A DNA stretch of 64,000 nucleotides from Lepidurus packardi (taxonomy: Eukaryota > Arthropoda > Branchiopoda > Notostraca > Triopsidae): positions 2,108,001 through 2,172,000 of the forward strand of contig JAKZAN010000004.1 in assembly GCA_023053545.1 (NCBI GenBank). The letters are read 5' to 3'. This document shows, one piece after another, positions 1 to 10,112 of the stretch. Made by a program: the position numbers and the translations under genes. The notes beneath the pieces are model-generated. The model was not told the DNA's origin and did no database searches. It saw only the letters and a list, made by a program, of their open reading frames with translations. Position 1 is the first letter of the stretch; every line of letters begins with the position of its first letter.

Positions 1-49
1 CATCAACTCATCAGCAATTGCTATTGCGCTTCTGTGCAGTTTGTTGCAA

Positions 50-305
50 ATTTCAAAATGCAAATGAAATCGAGAGAATCCCAAGCCTGGTTACACCAAC
101 CCGGTCGCCCATAGCAACTAGCCAGCAAGTTAAGGAAAGATCGGGAATCAACTTTCGGCTAAAAAAATGCGTACAGATGAATCTGAAAATTTAAAACCCC
201 CAGCGAAAATGATGGTCAGTCAAATAGATGGAAGGGAAGGAAATGAAGAAATACAGAAAGAGCCAATTTTATCAGTTTCGTCAAAAAAGAATAAAGTTTA
301 CATGA
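50..305 (+). mobile_element. LINE ORF1 3' fragment, second copy
   Basis: This stretch is a diverged copy of the end of the ORF1 that lies intact at 3337-3570. Shared blocks include a lysine-rich segment (around LKKMRTDE), a downstream GNEEIQKEPI-like segment, and the same order of residues between them. It shows several small length changes and substitutions, so it is a dead fragment of the same L1/Tx1-type LINE family. Only the ORF1 tail is in view, and the start of this copy lies off the left edge or has been lost. No ORF2 follows it. Seen directly by comparing the two segments. Confidence 0.8.
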
Positions 306-693
306 GAAATTAAAGAAAAACTAAATCTGTGACATTTTTTTGTGAGAAACGGGTCCTGTTAATCTCGTTGTAATTATCAACGAAAACCTCACGCTGTTCC
401 CGAAAGATTTGATAATCCACATTTTTTAATTTTGTTGTATGTGGTTCAAGTTGGAGCGTGCGTATTGAACGTAGTAAACTGCTTCGTCAGACGCTGCCCT
501 TGTTCTTCTAATTCTACGATGCGTCAATCTTCAATCACAAAAAAAACTTGCCCCCTCGTCCCCGAATTCCAGGTGCCTGTAGAGCGTTTGCCAAATTCAC
601 CAGTGGCATCTAGTGAAGCGCATGTAAACTATGGATCCGGCATCTTGCGCACTAGCACTCCCTAGTCCTTTAAGGTTCAGTGTAGTAGTTCCT
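306..693. other. Intergenic, no gene recognised
   Basis: No coding similarity, RNA gene or terminal repeat is recognised here. A 77-codon open frame at 432-665 is proline and serine rich near its end but matches no family I know. It is followed by a run of 24 T (694-717) that ends in TTTAG, which resembles a splice acceptor for the SWIM-finger segment just downstream. Confidence 0.5.
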
Positions 694-732
694 ATTTTTT
701 TTTTTTTTTTTTTTTTTAGTTTTAGCACAACT

Positions 733-1240
733 ATGAGTCATGTGAATAGTCAAGTGTGGTCTAAATGTATAGAAAAGCTTCCAGGGATCTCAGAGCAGTT
801 GATCCAAGAGTATTTTCAGTCACAAACTACATCGGATAGGCATTTTAACCGTAGCGAGCTTTTCCTAAAAGACCACTATGTTACGGAAGTTGAGATTCTA
901 CTTCTTCCTTGTGGAAAAAAAAACTATGCGTTCGGGCAAAATGCTTTAGAAGTTTCAGAAAAAAACGATGCACCACATCAAGTAGAGTTGCGTTTAAACC
1001 ATCATTAGTCTGCAACTCGTGGCGAGATGCAATTGAATCAGCCACTTGTTCATGCACTGTGGGACAGCCCGGATACTGCAACCATGTATTGCTGTCTTAA
1101 AACTGCTGCATAATTGTCAGAAAGATGGATTCAATGAAGTACCCCCAGAGCTTTCTTGTACAAGCAAACCACAGCAATGGGGCCGCTACCGAAGTCGGAA
1201 TGATTTTACGTTCCGTGTTACTGACGGAAGCCATACCGGT
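733..1240 (+). pseudogene. SWIM zinc-finger protein remnant
   Basis: The first frame, from the ATG at 733, reads MSHVNSQVWSKC and contains a YVTEVEILLL segment. Neighbouring frames then give CVRAKCFRSFRK and the SWIM zinc motif CSCTVGQPGYCNH (C-x-C...C-x-H), followed by ELSCTSKPQQWGRY. This order is typical of the SWIM proteins that occur in many copies in invertebrate genomes, often beside YqaJ-type nucleases. Here the pieces fall in different reading frames, so the copy is broken. A poly-T and AG lies just upstream of the ATG. No YqaJ domain is visible downstream. The family assignment rests on the motif string; the biological role is unknown. Confidence 0.6.
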
Positions 1241-1305
1241 GGCTCTTCGTACCAGCCGTGCAGGAAGCCTCGGGTTGGTTTGGAACACAAGGATGGCTTA
1301 ACACA

Positions 1306-1380
1306 TTCGCAGCTCAACACATTCGCAGGCTCAACACATTCAGAGGCTCAACACATTCAGAGGCTCAACACATTCGGAGG
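1306..1380 (+). repeat. Short tandem repeat, 17-18 bp unit
   Basis: Four head-to-tail copies of a unit containing GCTCAACACATTC, each followed by GCAG, AGAG or GGAG. The units are in frame with the open frame 1046-1786 for part of their length, so they add repeated QLNTF-like residues. Probably replication slippage inside a dead gene. Confidence 0.8.
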
Positions 1381-2068
1381 ATCCACCAGAGGCGTTACTT
1401 GGCAAACACTGTGTATGCCTGAGTTTTCATCACGTCTGCTAGCCAGAAAAGCTATGCAGCGGCATTACCCGAAAGCGTCAGACCAGGGTTCGTTGCGTTC
1501 CTCCGGGCTGCTCAGGCACGACCTCAGCAACAAGCAGTCCAATTTAGCGCATGTGAGAAAGAAGAGAGCCGCGACTCGTAGCATTCCTTCGGCCTGCTCG
1601 GGGATAACCGCAACAACAAACGCCATTTTTAGTAGCTTTCACGAATGTTACCTGCCAACGGCCATACCACGCAGAATGTACCCAGACTCGTCAGCTCCTG
1701 GAAGTCAATTCCGATCGCTCCCGAGCAAAAGTCATTTTCTAGTTCCTAGTTCATCACGAGAGTTAGAATCCCGTGATAGCGTGTAGTTTTTTTTTGGACT
1801 TGATTATTAAAAAAGGAAAACGCATTCAAGCACATTTTCCTTACGACCGCGACCGCATCCATTGCATTAGTTAAAGGGTAAGCGACGTATTAGTGTATAA
1901 TTATTATTTTTTTTTCTATATATAGATATTATTTGCCTTGTTGTGTGAGTGTGCGTATTTCCCATTTTCCCCTTTCTTCCCAGCAAGCTGTCATTAAGCA
2001 GATCCCAGACACATAATCCAGATAGTCTGGTTAAATTCCTCCCCCCTTTGTTTCCCCTTTTTCTCTCA
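1381..2068. other. Spacer and LINE 5' leader, no gene
   Basis: The open frame that runs to 1786 here is S/R rich and matches nothing I recognise. From about 1850 the sequence turns pyrimidine rich and runs into the 5' leader of the LINE. The exact left end of the LINE is not visible, because no target-site duplication can be paired with its missing 3' end. Confidence 0.4.
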
Positions 2069-2215
2069 GTTTCGAACTCACACTGGAGGTATTGAACACG
2101 TGGCTATACCCTGTTTGTCCTTTTCTTCCCGTTTGAACTCACGGGTGGTAGCGAGCACGTGGCCATACCCTGTTTGTTCTTTTCTTCCTGTTTGAACTCA
2201 CACAGGTGAAGTCGG
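2069..2215 (+). repeat. LINE 5'UTR tandem monomers
   Basis: Two full units (2069-2130 and 2131-2189) and a partial third (2190-2215) begin with TTTGAACTCAC and carry ACGTGG and CATACCCTGTTTGT in the same positions. They sit 130-270 bp before the ORF1 start of the LINE. Tandem monomers in this place are known from several LINE families, where they carry the internal promoter. That role is inferred here from position only. Confidence 0.7.
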
Positions 2216-2341
2216 GTATTCTCATATTCGTGCCTTTTTCCTTGTTTGTTTTCAAAACAGATACCCCGCCTTGTTTTTCTGTTCAACCTATATTTCAAAT
2301 TTAATTTTGATACTTTTCCTTCTACTTTCTATATAAAAAAA

Positions 2342-3649
2342 ATGGATAACACGGGAATTGGTCCAAAATTATCTCGATTGAACACGGCGTTCATTAATCT
2401 AGCACAGTTACCGTGGAACGACCTACCATCCCATTCTTTTTTTCATCAAAAATTAATGAAGGAGTACGGAGTGAAAGAAGAAGAGCTAGCGTGCATAGAT
2501 ATTGACAAGTACAACAAGACATGGAACTTAAAATTCAAAACCGAAAAGGCACTGGGAAAGTTTGTTGAAACATGCGGAGGCGAGATCCAACTAACGCACA
2601 ACAACGGAACGCTGTACTACTTGCCAGTAGGCACAACCGAGAGTAAGCACAGAATACTTTTACTATCCAAACTTCCATTCGAAATAGAAGAGAAGCATAT
2701 CGTAGAAACACTGAAAGAATATGGAAAAGTCCTAAAATTTCGCAGAGAATTCTTCACTGGAAGCAATATCTTCAAAGTAGCTAGGGAGAGAGCCACCGTA
2801 CAGTTTTTAATGACTAAAGACGTGCCTCCTTTCATAAACATCTTAGGCACATCTGTACAAGTTCAGTACCCTGGACAGAAAGAGCAGTGTAATTACTGCA
2901 AAACTCTGGGCCATAACCGTAATGGATGCCCTAAGCTAGCAACCAAGCAAAAACGATTCGAGGAGGATTTTCCGCCTTTAGTCGTTAACAGTGCTAACGC
3001 AGATTGTCAAACAGAGGGAGAAGGGTATAGTACATTGGCAACTCTTGAACCCCTTGGCAAAGTAGTAGAAGAGAATGAAGGGTCGAAGGACCAGCCAACA
3101 GGGGTAGACACAGATTTGAATACTCTGGAGTTAGAACCTCCGGTAACACAAGACATGGAGGTGCAGGAGAGCACAACCAAAGTACCGGATTCAGAAGCGG
3201 TTTTGATAACAGAAGAGGAGGAGGCCGAGGAGCCAGCGCTAGAAGTGCAGAATCGTTTCCAGTTACTAGGAACGCTAGGAGAAGAAGAAGACGTGAGACT
3301 CGGGGAAAGCGAAGGGTTTTTGATAGCAGAGCAGCAAAATGCAAACGAAAGCGAGGAAATCACAAGCCTGACGACACTAAGCCGGACACCCAAAGCAACT
3401 GACCAACAAGTTAGGGAAAAATCAGGACTCAACCTTCGTTTAAAAAAAATGCGTACAGATGAATATGAAAATTTAAAAACCCCAGTGAAATCGATGGCCA
3501 GTCAAGAAGTTGAAAAGGAAGGAAATGAAGAAATACAGAAAGAACCAATTTTACCAGTAAAACCATCAACAAGTGCAAAAAAGAAGAACGTACCAGCTAC
3601 CAAAGCACAGAGAACTGCTGCGACGAGGGCAGGCAGAACCCCACGCTAA
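2342..3649 (+). CDS. LINE ORF1, RRM-like with zinc knuckle
   Basis: An intact 435-codon frame starting MDNTGIGPKL, preceded by an A-run and the pyrimidine-rich leader. The middle carries an RRM-like segment (RILLLSKLPF, followed by FKVARERATVQF). This is followed by one CCHC zinc knuckle, CNYCKTLGHNRNGCPK (spacing C-x2-C-x4-H-x4-C), and a long acidic then basic C-terminal tail. This is the usual ORF1 of L1/Tx1-like LINEs: an RNA-binding protein that packages the element RNA. An upstream in-frame extension to 2246 exists, but MDNTG fits the ORF1 layout better. The stop (3647-3649) is followed after one base by the ORF2 ATG (TAATATG), an arrangement that suggests reinitiation. Confidence 0.85.
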   Translation: MDNTGIGPKLSRLNTAFINLAQLPWNDLPSHSFFHQKLMKEYGVKEEELACIDIDKYNKTWNLKFKTEKALGKFVETCGGEIQLTHNNGTLYYLPVGTTESKHRILLLSKLPFEIEEKHIVETLKEYGKVLKFRREFFTGSNIFKVARERATVQFLMTKDVPPFINILGTSVQVQYPGQKEQCNYCKTLGHNRNGCPKLATKQKRFEEDFPPLVVNSANADCQTEGEGYSTLATLEPLGKVVEENEGSKDQPTGVDTDLNTLELEPPVTQDMEVQESTTKVPDSEAVLITEEEEAEEPALEVQNRFQLLGTLGEEEDVRLGESEGFLIAEQQNANESEEITSLTTLSRTPKATDQQVREKSGLNLRLKKMRTDEYENLKTPVKSMASQEVEKEGNEEIQKEPILPVKPSTSAKKKNVPATKAQRTAATRAGRTPR

Positions 3650-3650
3650 T

Positions 3651-4718
3651 ATGGAAGCTTTGAACGAAGAAATTAAAATATGTAGTTTAAATGTCAGAGG
3701 ACTGAAACAATCGATGAAACAAAAACTGATGACAAGCTTTATAGAACAGTATGAGCTAGATGTAGTGTGCCTTCAGGAACTCAATACGGATTTCAACCCA
3801 AATCCTGATAGGTTCAATCTTATTTGTGATGTGGGACCTGGAAAACCAGGTATAGGTATTCTCTATAGAAGGGAATTCGAATTAAAAAACTTTAAAACCT
3901 CGACGACAGGTAGAATCTTACAAGCAGTCTTTCAAAACTTTATCGTATTAAATGTCTATGGCCACCCAGGGAATCACCCAGCAAACGAGAGAAATGAGCT
4001 TTTTAACATATTTTTACCAATTTACCTTAAAAATGAAAACATACACACAGTCTTAGTGGGCGATTTTAACGTAGTAATAGACGGAAAAGACGCTACTACC
4101 CCGCGCATGAATGATTTCCTAAAACGTGCAATAAACGGTTTTGAGCTAGTAGACGCATATCGCCTTCAATACGCGCTAACGACAGACTTTACATTCATCC
4201 ATTCCAAAGGAGGAGCCAGACTTGATAGGATTTATTTGGGCAAAGGTTTAAAAAATAACTTTCATAAAATAGAACACACAACTTTCGTAGGATCGGACCA
4301 TAAAGCGGTTATAGTAACACTCAAAGGCACTCTTGAAGACATAACAAGAGAAGAAATAAGACGAAGACCCAATAGATGGCACCTAAACCAAGATATATTA
4401 AACGACCCGCGCTTCGTCATACACGTTAAGGAACTAGCTCAAGAGTTTACTACCCGATTGGATCCAAAGAAACCATACATAAGGTACTGGAATAATTTTA
4501 AGAAAAACATTCAGTTATTTGCCAGGAGCCTCCAGCAAGAAATTAAATTGAGCAGAATGCACTAAGAGCCTTTTACAAGAGCTGTTTCGATGAGGCAAGC
4601 GAGAACGTCAGTGCCAATGCAGGGAGTTGGGAGGATTTTGTATACTATAGACAGAAATTGAGAGAAATGGAAATACGCCAAATACAGGATGCATTATACA
4701 AGAGCCTCGGCTCTGCAG
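3651..4718 (+). pseudogene. LINE ORF2 5' part, APE endonuclease
   Basis: The frame opens with MEALNEEIKICSLNVRG and shows the apurinic-endonuclease signatures of LINE ORF2: SLNVRG, VVCLQEL, VLVGDFNVV and a GSDHKAV motif near codon 215. It is open to 4565. The same protein then continues in another frame (AFYKSCFDEASENV to DALYKSLGSAES) up to about 4718, so there is one frameshift near 4560. Reverse transcriptase and everything after it are absent: the sequence passes directly into a Helitron on the other strand. The endonuclease would nick target DNA to prime reverse transcription. This copy cannot do so on its own. Confidence 0.85.
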
Positions 4719-7700
4719 AATCCAATGGCTTTAAAATCATTGTATATGGCAGTGGAGGTTTCGGAAATTCAAAGCGACATTTGTTATTTTTACCTTTTCC
4801 TTTACATGTAAAGGAATGCTTGTGTTTCTGTACTTCTTTTGCTATAGATGCTGAAGCGCCAGATAATTCGCACGTGACGTAGCAATCAACAAAACGGATT
4901 AAGCTTTCCTCGTACGACAATTCGTCTTGAAAATCAGTGGGGCACGGCTGATTATGACACCACACGAACATATGTATGTGAGGAGACCCGCGCTGTTGAA
5001 ATTCCACGCGAATTGCATAATCTTTAAGTTTACCGACTGGTTCCGTAGAGTTTCGTAAAAATTGTAATAGTATATCTACACGGTAGTTAAAATACCTAGC
5101 ACAGGTAACACTGTCTTTCAATAAACGACACTTATCCAACCAAGTTAACGAGAGAAGCTCTTCCTTCGTATAAGAACGACCATCAACTGTTCTTCCTAAT
5201 ATGCGTAAGAGTTCTAACCATCTAGTTTCAGCGGCTGAAAAGCTGAGAAAAAAAGCCGGTGGGCCAACTTGACGTATCATGGCAAATAAATCATGACACA
5301 TACGCTGGTAATAGGGAGGTGATCCACGGACGCATCTTAAGAAATTAAAACCTCCATCGAATTGTAGTGAGTGCAAAATTTCTGGATTTTTAAACATTTT
5401 AGCATTAAATGTGGTACCCGGTTTTCTATCCTTTCCTTTGACAATACGTGTTGCGAAACGCATAGTGTCCGCTATCTTTTTAATCTGTATCTTCTTGAGT
5501 TTGAAGAAAATATTAACCTCGTCTTGAGCAACACGACGGTCAACATTCTGTAACTCGGCCTTGCAAAGAGAACTATAGGAGACCGGTCGACAACGATAAC
5601 GGCGCCCTTGTAATGCAATATTGCAATCAATATTATCCAACGATGCTAGTCTAGAGTCTTTCTTAACATACACGGGCCTGGCATATCCGCAGAAAATATG
5701 CGGAAACCCCAGCTCTTCACAGTATTTATCAGTAAGCACACCGAATGGTCTTTTGTTTTCTCCGGGTGCTATGGAATGAATTACATCGTCACCCTCACCG
5801 TGAAGAAAGTTTTCATTTAGTAATACAGTATCCATGTTTACTCTAGCAATGTCTTCAGAATCCTCTTGGTCACTACTACCGTCACACAATTCGTTTTGTG
5901 ATAACGTAGTGTTCTTATCATCTTCATGTTGCACTGATCTACCGTCAATTACGCATTCTTCCGCACTTATGTGCGGCAATTCTTCTTCCGCTACAAACTG
6001 CCAGTTTTCTGCCAAAGAAATACCATGTTCAATAAATAATGGGCGTCTTACCAACAACTCTGCTGCGTAACGAACTAGATTTGGACGTACAGTTTCCACA
6101 AATTCAGGGCGAGTATATTCTAGTTTTCTTTTTAGAGCAACTTTTATTGTCTCGAAGTCACGAAACGTGCGAGGTAATTCGGTTATAGTTTCGTCTATGT
6201 CATGAGGTATATTAATTACATTTCCCTTCAGTTTCGATTGCCCACCCTGGCGTTGTGGCTGCAATTTTAAGAACATGAGACGGGGAGACACTAGCCTTCT
6301 TTCCATATCATTTAAAACTGTAAGCTCGTCCGGTCTTTCCGGGAAAGAAACTTGGTTTAATACAGATACTGGAGGTACTTCGCCTTTTTTTATATACTTA
6401 TAACAAGTTCTGCAAACATATTGTTTATATACCGAAGTGAAACATTTTTCAAATAAATTTCTTGCACGATGACCTTCCTTGCCAGTTAACGGTTCTACGT
6501 TTTTCCGCAACATTTCTACTGTACATAAAGTGCGTCTAAAAAATAGCTGACAGCAACAACCACAAACAAAATCGGCTCCCTCAGCAAGTAAATTTTTCAG
6601 TTTTCGCATGACTTTATCTACGGATTCAGTTTTAGTCTCTGTTGTCGTGCAAGTTTCTGTCGCGCGACTGTCTATTGAAACCGTATCGAAACATTTTAGT
6701 GTATTGTGGTAGTCAAGATCCTTCCGAGTACGGTCAATGGTTCTTTGATTTCTATGACAAAAGACCTCAGGGTGCCCTTCATGCGAACAACTACATATGA
6801 TTTCATTAGAAAAGCAACTGAGGCATCCCCTTTTAGCGTCAACAATACAATCCAGTGCTAGGAAACAACAGTTTTCGATTCTGCAGGGAGTCACAGCTAA
6901 AACTAGTGAATATATCGTAAATTCATTCGAATCGTTCCATCCTATGAAACATTCATGTATTATACTCGGAAATTCAGCTACTGTACTGTTCCTAATTACG
7001 GCACACCTATCGTACGACGTGCAATAAGATCCACAACTACGCGTGCTATTGTGACTACAAAATATGCTTAAAACGTTATCTTCTGTTCTGCAGACGGCAA
7101 TGCAATAACTCCTATATTGTATAACGAAATAAGTACCCTCGCGCAACGAAAGACTGAAATAGGTACTAAATTGTGAAGGCGAAACAGTTGTGCACAATAC
7201 CTTTGAGAAATACGTGTAAGACAATCCGATGTTAGGAATGCAAAATTTACTAGGAAAGTTGTCAACAGATATCCGAACATTGTTATTAGCAAATAAGTTG
7301 TATACAATTATGCCTACTTTTCGGATATTTCCAATCATGTCTATATCCGCAAGTTCATTGTTATGTAAGCCTCTAGCTGTTGCGTAACGCAAGAGCAGGA
7401 AAACAATGCTGAGGGGCACAGACTGGTCACATTTTCTAGGAGAATAGAAGTTCTCCGCGTAATCAACACCTTTGCATAAAACCAAATGTCTGGTAAAATT
7501 GTCTCCGCTTTCAAACTGTACGTTACAATCGTTGCACTTTAAATGTGTGACACCGAAAGATAAAAACCGACAATTACGTACATGTTTTCGAAATACTCGT
7601 TCTCGAACAAAGACTACACCGCAACCTTGGCACAAGAAATTTTTAGTCTGGCTACCAGAGGAAGAATTACAAGTACTTTCAATATTGTTTACCATTAAAT

Positions 7701-9216
7701 TCGTAGTTCTCGGGAGCTTAGATTGACCAAGACTAAATTCTAGATAACCCTCCTGTCTTGTCTGCTCGCCTTTAGTATTATTCTTGGTAGTTCGGTTATT
7801 CGAACTTTTGATCACCTCTTGTACAGACGGACTAGAGAAAAGAACGGGACACACACACAAATGTCTGCGTAAATTAAATGAAGAAAATAACGCCTGGCTG
7901 CAGTGTTCACATGTAAACTCTTGCACATTACTGATCACAGGCATTTTGCTGTCAACTATTCCTTTATTGCAATTACGTCTTTGCAAATGTCTGTTAAAGT
8001 TGTAAACAGAAGAAAAATGCTGATGACATGAAACACAGTCAGTCCTTTTACTAGAATTACCAGCTTTACATAATGCTAAATGTCTGCTCAAACCACGGCG
8101 CGAAAGAAAAGTTCGTTGGCACGTTTCGCAAACAAACTGGTCATGTTCACCTTTTTTCTCAATGACAGGTTTGTGGCGTCCAAATTCTACATGTCCTTTT
8201 TCTCCTGAAAATGAATGATCAAATGCAGATATGTTTGAATCACCTTTTGAATCGTCAACGATCAGAGCAAACGGCTGTGGTAACGTTTCTGTGAGATCCT
8301 TGGCCAAATTAATGCAGGGAGAAACACCGTTTCTATCTTTCGAACAATCTTCCATTACTTCAACATACTTTAATGAAACTTCAGAGTTATTTTTTTTAGC
8401 ATGTTTTATTGTTAAACTCTCATCAACTTCGTATTTCCGTTTTCTCAGAATATTCAAATTATTCTTGGTATCAAATTTCGATGTCGAAACATCTACTAAT
8501 TGTGGGTTAATATTAATAGCATTCAGATCAGTCCAATTACCCGATGAGACACGTACATGATTACATGCAACCCGACTGCACTTATCTACAGTTGTCAACG
8601 TATCATCCGGTCGTGCACCCCGAATTTCATGACAACAAATAGGAACAATATCATACTGTGGATTACCACTGAAACCATACATCCTCCGTAAATACTCAAG
8701 CAGTTCATCAAAAGTAAACTCTAACAGGACGGCAGTACCGCTTGTGCAACGCTGACCAAACTCATCACGCGCATGCGAGTCAAAAACAAAATATCTTCCA
8801 CTACGCTCCATGATACTAGTACAAAATGAGCAACTAATAAAAAGCACTCCTACACAGTGTTCCGCAAGCTTCACTGCATCTTCCAAAGACCAATGCCAAT
8901 AACGTGTTGTACATGGCCATATAAACCCAAAAGCATCTTCACCATGCACAAAGGTCTTTAATACACCTAAATCTCCACAACCAACAAATCGAGGCAATTC
9001 TGAAAAGCTAAAGAATGCATGAGCGTGCTTATACGTACGATAAATCTCGTCTCCAATTGACATTATCTGGTGCATGTCATGCTCAATCCAATTGGCAGGG
9101 AAAACAAAATAACTCCATGCAATAGAAACAAAAGCCATGGGTGTGCATTGTACACCACGACTTTCACTCGTACCAACCGAATCTTGTGAATATCGAGCCT
9201 TGCAGACGAGCCTCAT
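4645..9216 (-). CDS. Helitron Rep 5' half with peptidase-like and zinc-finger regions
   Basis: One frame of 1,523 codons, MRLVCKARYSQ onward. In order: a papain-like segment (residues about 20-200) with GVQCTPMAF as candidate Cys site and YFVFDSHARDEFG as candidate His site, as in the deubiquitinase-like domains of some Helitron proteins; five Cys-rich fingers of C-x2-C...H-x(3-4)-C type (such as CETCQRTFLSRRGLSRHLAL); a segment around RLVSPRLMFLKLQP typical of Helitron proteins; then the Rep N-terminal domain with FFLSFSAAETRW and the HUH motif RGSPHIHMF near residue 1414. Rolling-circle Rep tyrosines and the helicase should follow, but the frame leaves Helitron similarity at about 4725 and its last residues are antisense LINE. 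The long frame without stops suggests recent loss of the 3' half. Confidence 0.85.
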   Translation of the reverse strand: MRLVCKARYSQDSVGTSESRGVQCTPMAFVSIAWSYFVFPANWIEHDMHQIMSIGDEIYRTYKHAHAFFSFSELPRFVGCGDLGVLKTFVHGEDAFGFIWPCTTRYWHWSLEDAVKLAEHCVGVLFISCSFCTSIMERSGRYFVFDSHARDEFGQRCTSGTAVLLEFTFDELLEYLRRMYGFSGNPQYDIVPICCHEIRGARPDDTLTTVDKCSRVACNHVRVSSGNWTDLNAININPQLVDVSTSKFDTKNNLNILRKRKYEVDESLTIKHAKKNNSEVSLKYVEVMEDCSKDRNGVSPCINLAKDLTETLPQPFALIVDDSKGDSNISAFDHSFSGEKGHVEFGRHKPVIEKKGEHDQFVCETCQRTFLSRRGLSRHLALCKAGNSSKRTDCVSCHQHFSSVYNFNRHLQRRNCNKGIVDSKMPVISNVQEFTCEHCSQALFSSFNLRRHLCVCPVLFSSPSVQEVIKSSNNRTTKNNTKGEQTRQEGYLEFSLGQSKLPRTTNLMVNNIESTCNSSSGSQTKNFLCQGCGVVFVRERVFRKHVRNCRFLSFGVTHLKCNDCNVQFESGDNFTRHLVLCKGVDYAENFYSPRKCDQSVPLSIVFLLLRYATARGLHNNELADIDMIGNIRKVGIIVYNLFANNNVRISVDNFPSKFCIPNIGLSYTYFSKVLCTTVSPSQFSTYFSLSLREGTYFVIQYRSYCIAVCRTEDNVLSIFCSHNSTRSCGSYCTSYDRCAVIRNSTVAEFPSIIHECFIGWNDSNEFTIYSLVLAVTPCRIENCCFLALDCIVDAKRGCLSCFSNEIICSCSHEGHPEVFCHRNQRTIDRTRKDLDYHNTLKCFDTVSIDSRATETCTTTETKTESVDKVMRKLKNLLAEGADFVCGCCCQLFFRRTLCTVEMLRKNVEPLTGKEGHRARNLFEKCFTSVYKQYVCRTCYKYIKKGEVPPVSVLNQVSFPERPDELTVLNDMERRLVSPRLMFLKLQPQRQGGQSKLKGNVINIPHDIDETITELPRTFRDFETIKVALKRKLEYTRPEFVETVRPNLVRYAAELLVRRPLFIEHGISLAENWQFVAEEELPHISAEECVIDGRSVQHEDDKNTTLSQNELCDGSSDQEDSEDIARVNMDTVLLNENFLHGEGDDVIHSIAPGENKRPFGVLTDKYCEELGFPHIFCGYARPVYVKKDSRLASLDNIDCNIALQGRRYRCRPVSYSSLCKAELQNVDRRVAQDEVNIFFKLKKIQIKKIADTMRFATRIVKGKDRKPGTTFNAKMFKNPEILHSLQFDGGFNFLRCVRGSPPYYQRMCHDLFAMIRQVGPPAFFLSFSAAETRWLELLRILGRTVDGRSYTKEELLSLTWLDKCRLLKDSVTCARYFNYRVDILLQFLRNSTEPVGKLKDYAIRVEFQQRGSPHIHMFVWCHNQPCPTDFQDELSYEESLIRFVDCYVTCELSGASASIAKEVQKHKHSFTCKGKGKNNKCRFEFPKPPLPYTMILKPLDSAEPRLLYNASCIWRISISLNFCL

Positions 9217-9810
9217 ATTTAAATGTTAGAGTTACCAATGAAACGTGCAACTAATAGCAAAATGTAACCAGAAATACAAATAACTATACCTTCCAAACGT
9301 GCAACTAGACGTAGGCTCTGAAAAGAAAACGACGAAACTGAAAATACAAACAGCAACAGCTAGAAAAACCTAAGTAAACTACGTTATGAATGCTCTACAC
9401 AAAATATCAAAAAACACGTACTTGCAATCCAACGATGTATGTATGCAATATTATAATAATAGTCGCTTCCTTCCTACAATTCCAAGTATTGCAATTCGGA
9501 CATGAAATAGTACCGTAAACGTAACAATGAAATTATATCGTTTCGTGCAACTAATAGCAAAATTTAACAAGAAATACAAATAACTATACCTTCAAAACGT
9601 GCAACTAGACGTAGGCTCTGAAAAGAAAACGACGAAACTGAAAATACAAACAGCAACATTAAGTAAACTACGTTATGAATGCTCTACACAAAATATCAAG
9701 AAACACGTACTTACAATCCAACGATGTATGTATGCAATATTATAATAGTCGCTTCCTTCCTACAATTCCAATTATTGCAATTCGCACATGAAATACCGTA
9801 AATGTAACAA
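4719..9810 (-). mobile_element. Helitron (Helentron-like), 5' portion
   Basis: The element spans the Rep frame and, on its upstream side, the duplicated leader to about 9810. It is joined at 4715-4727 to the sense strand of a LINE ORF2. Since LINEs lose their 5' end and not their 3' end on insertion, the LINE was probably cut by this element or by a later deletion that removed both the LINE 3' half and the Helitron 3' half. No CTRR hairpin end is visible. The right end is uncertain: candidates are the end of the 300-bp duplication or the CAGTCATAGACTG copies at 9821 or 10089. Confidence 0.6.
9244..9810. repeat. Tandem duplication, 300-bp period
   Basis: CGTGCAACTAATAGC starts at 9244 and again at 9544, and the following sequence matches with only a few substitutions and small gaps to about 9808. 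Each unit also contains a second short CGTGCAACTAGACG copy. The block lies just upstream of the Helitron Rep frame, so it is probably duplicated leader or promoter sequence of that element. Confidence 0.9.
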
Positions 9811-9819
9811 TTTAAAAAA

Positions 9820-10112
9820 CCAGTCATAGACTGCCACAGCTAACAACGTATACCCAACGAATCTTGATCACCACGTAGACGAGATAAACTAGCGAGTGTT
9901 GTGGGCCAGTTTTCTTCTGACAGATTTCGCCGAGCTACTTCTCTTGCCCGGCGGTAAAATTCGCTTATCTCCCTCCCCCAGGTACCACCCCAAAATTCTA
10001 TAGCCCCTTATGGCGAGAACAGAGCTAGGCTCACCATCCCACCCTCCCAAGCACGGACTAAAGTCGGTACGATACTATAAGCTGTCCCAGTCATAGACTG
10101 GCACAGCTAAAA
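9820..10112. repeat. Direct repeat pair around CAGTCATAGACTG
   Basis: CAGTCATAGACTG followed by CACAGCTAA (one mismatch before it) occurs at 9821 and at 10089, about 268 bp apart in direct orientation. The core CAGTC-ATA-GACTG is itself a short inverted repeat. The enclosed 250 bp carries no gene. It may mark the boundary of the Helitron or of the dispersed repeat that follows. Confidence 0.6.

Noticed and set aside
2994-3432. Two minus-strand open frames under LINE ORF1
   Set aside because: They lie entirely opposite an intact ORF1 and owe their length to its biased codon composition.
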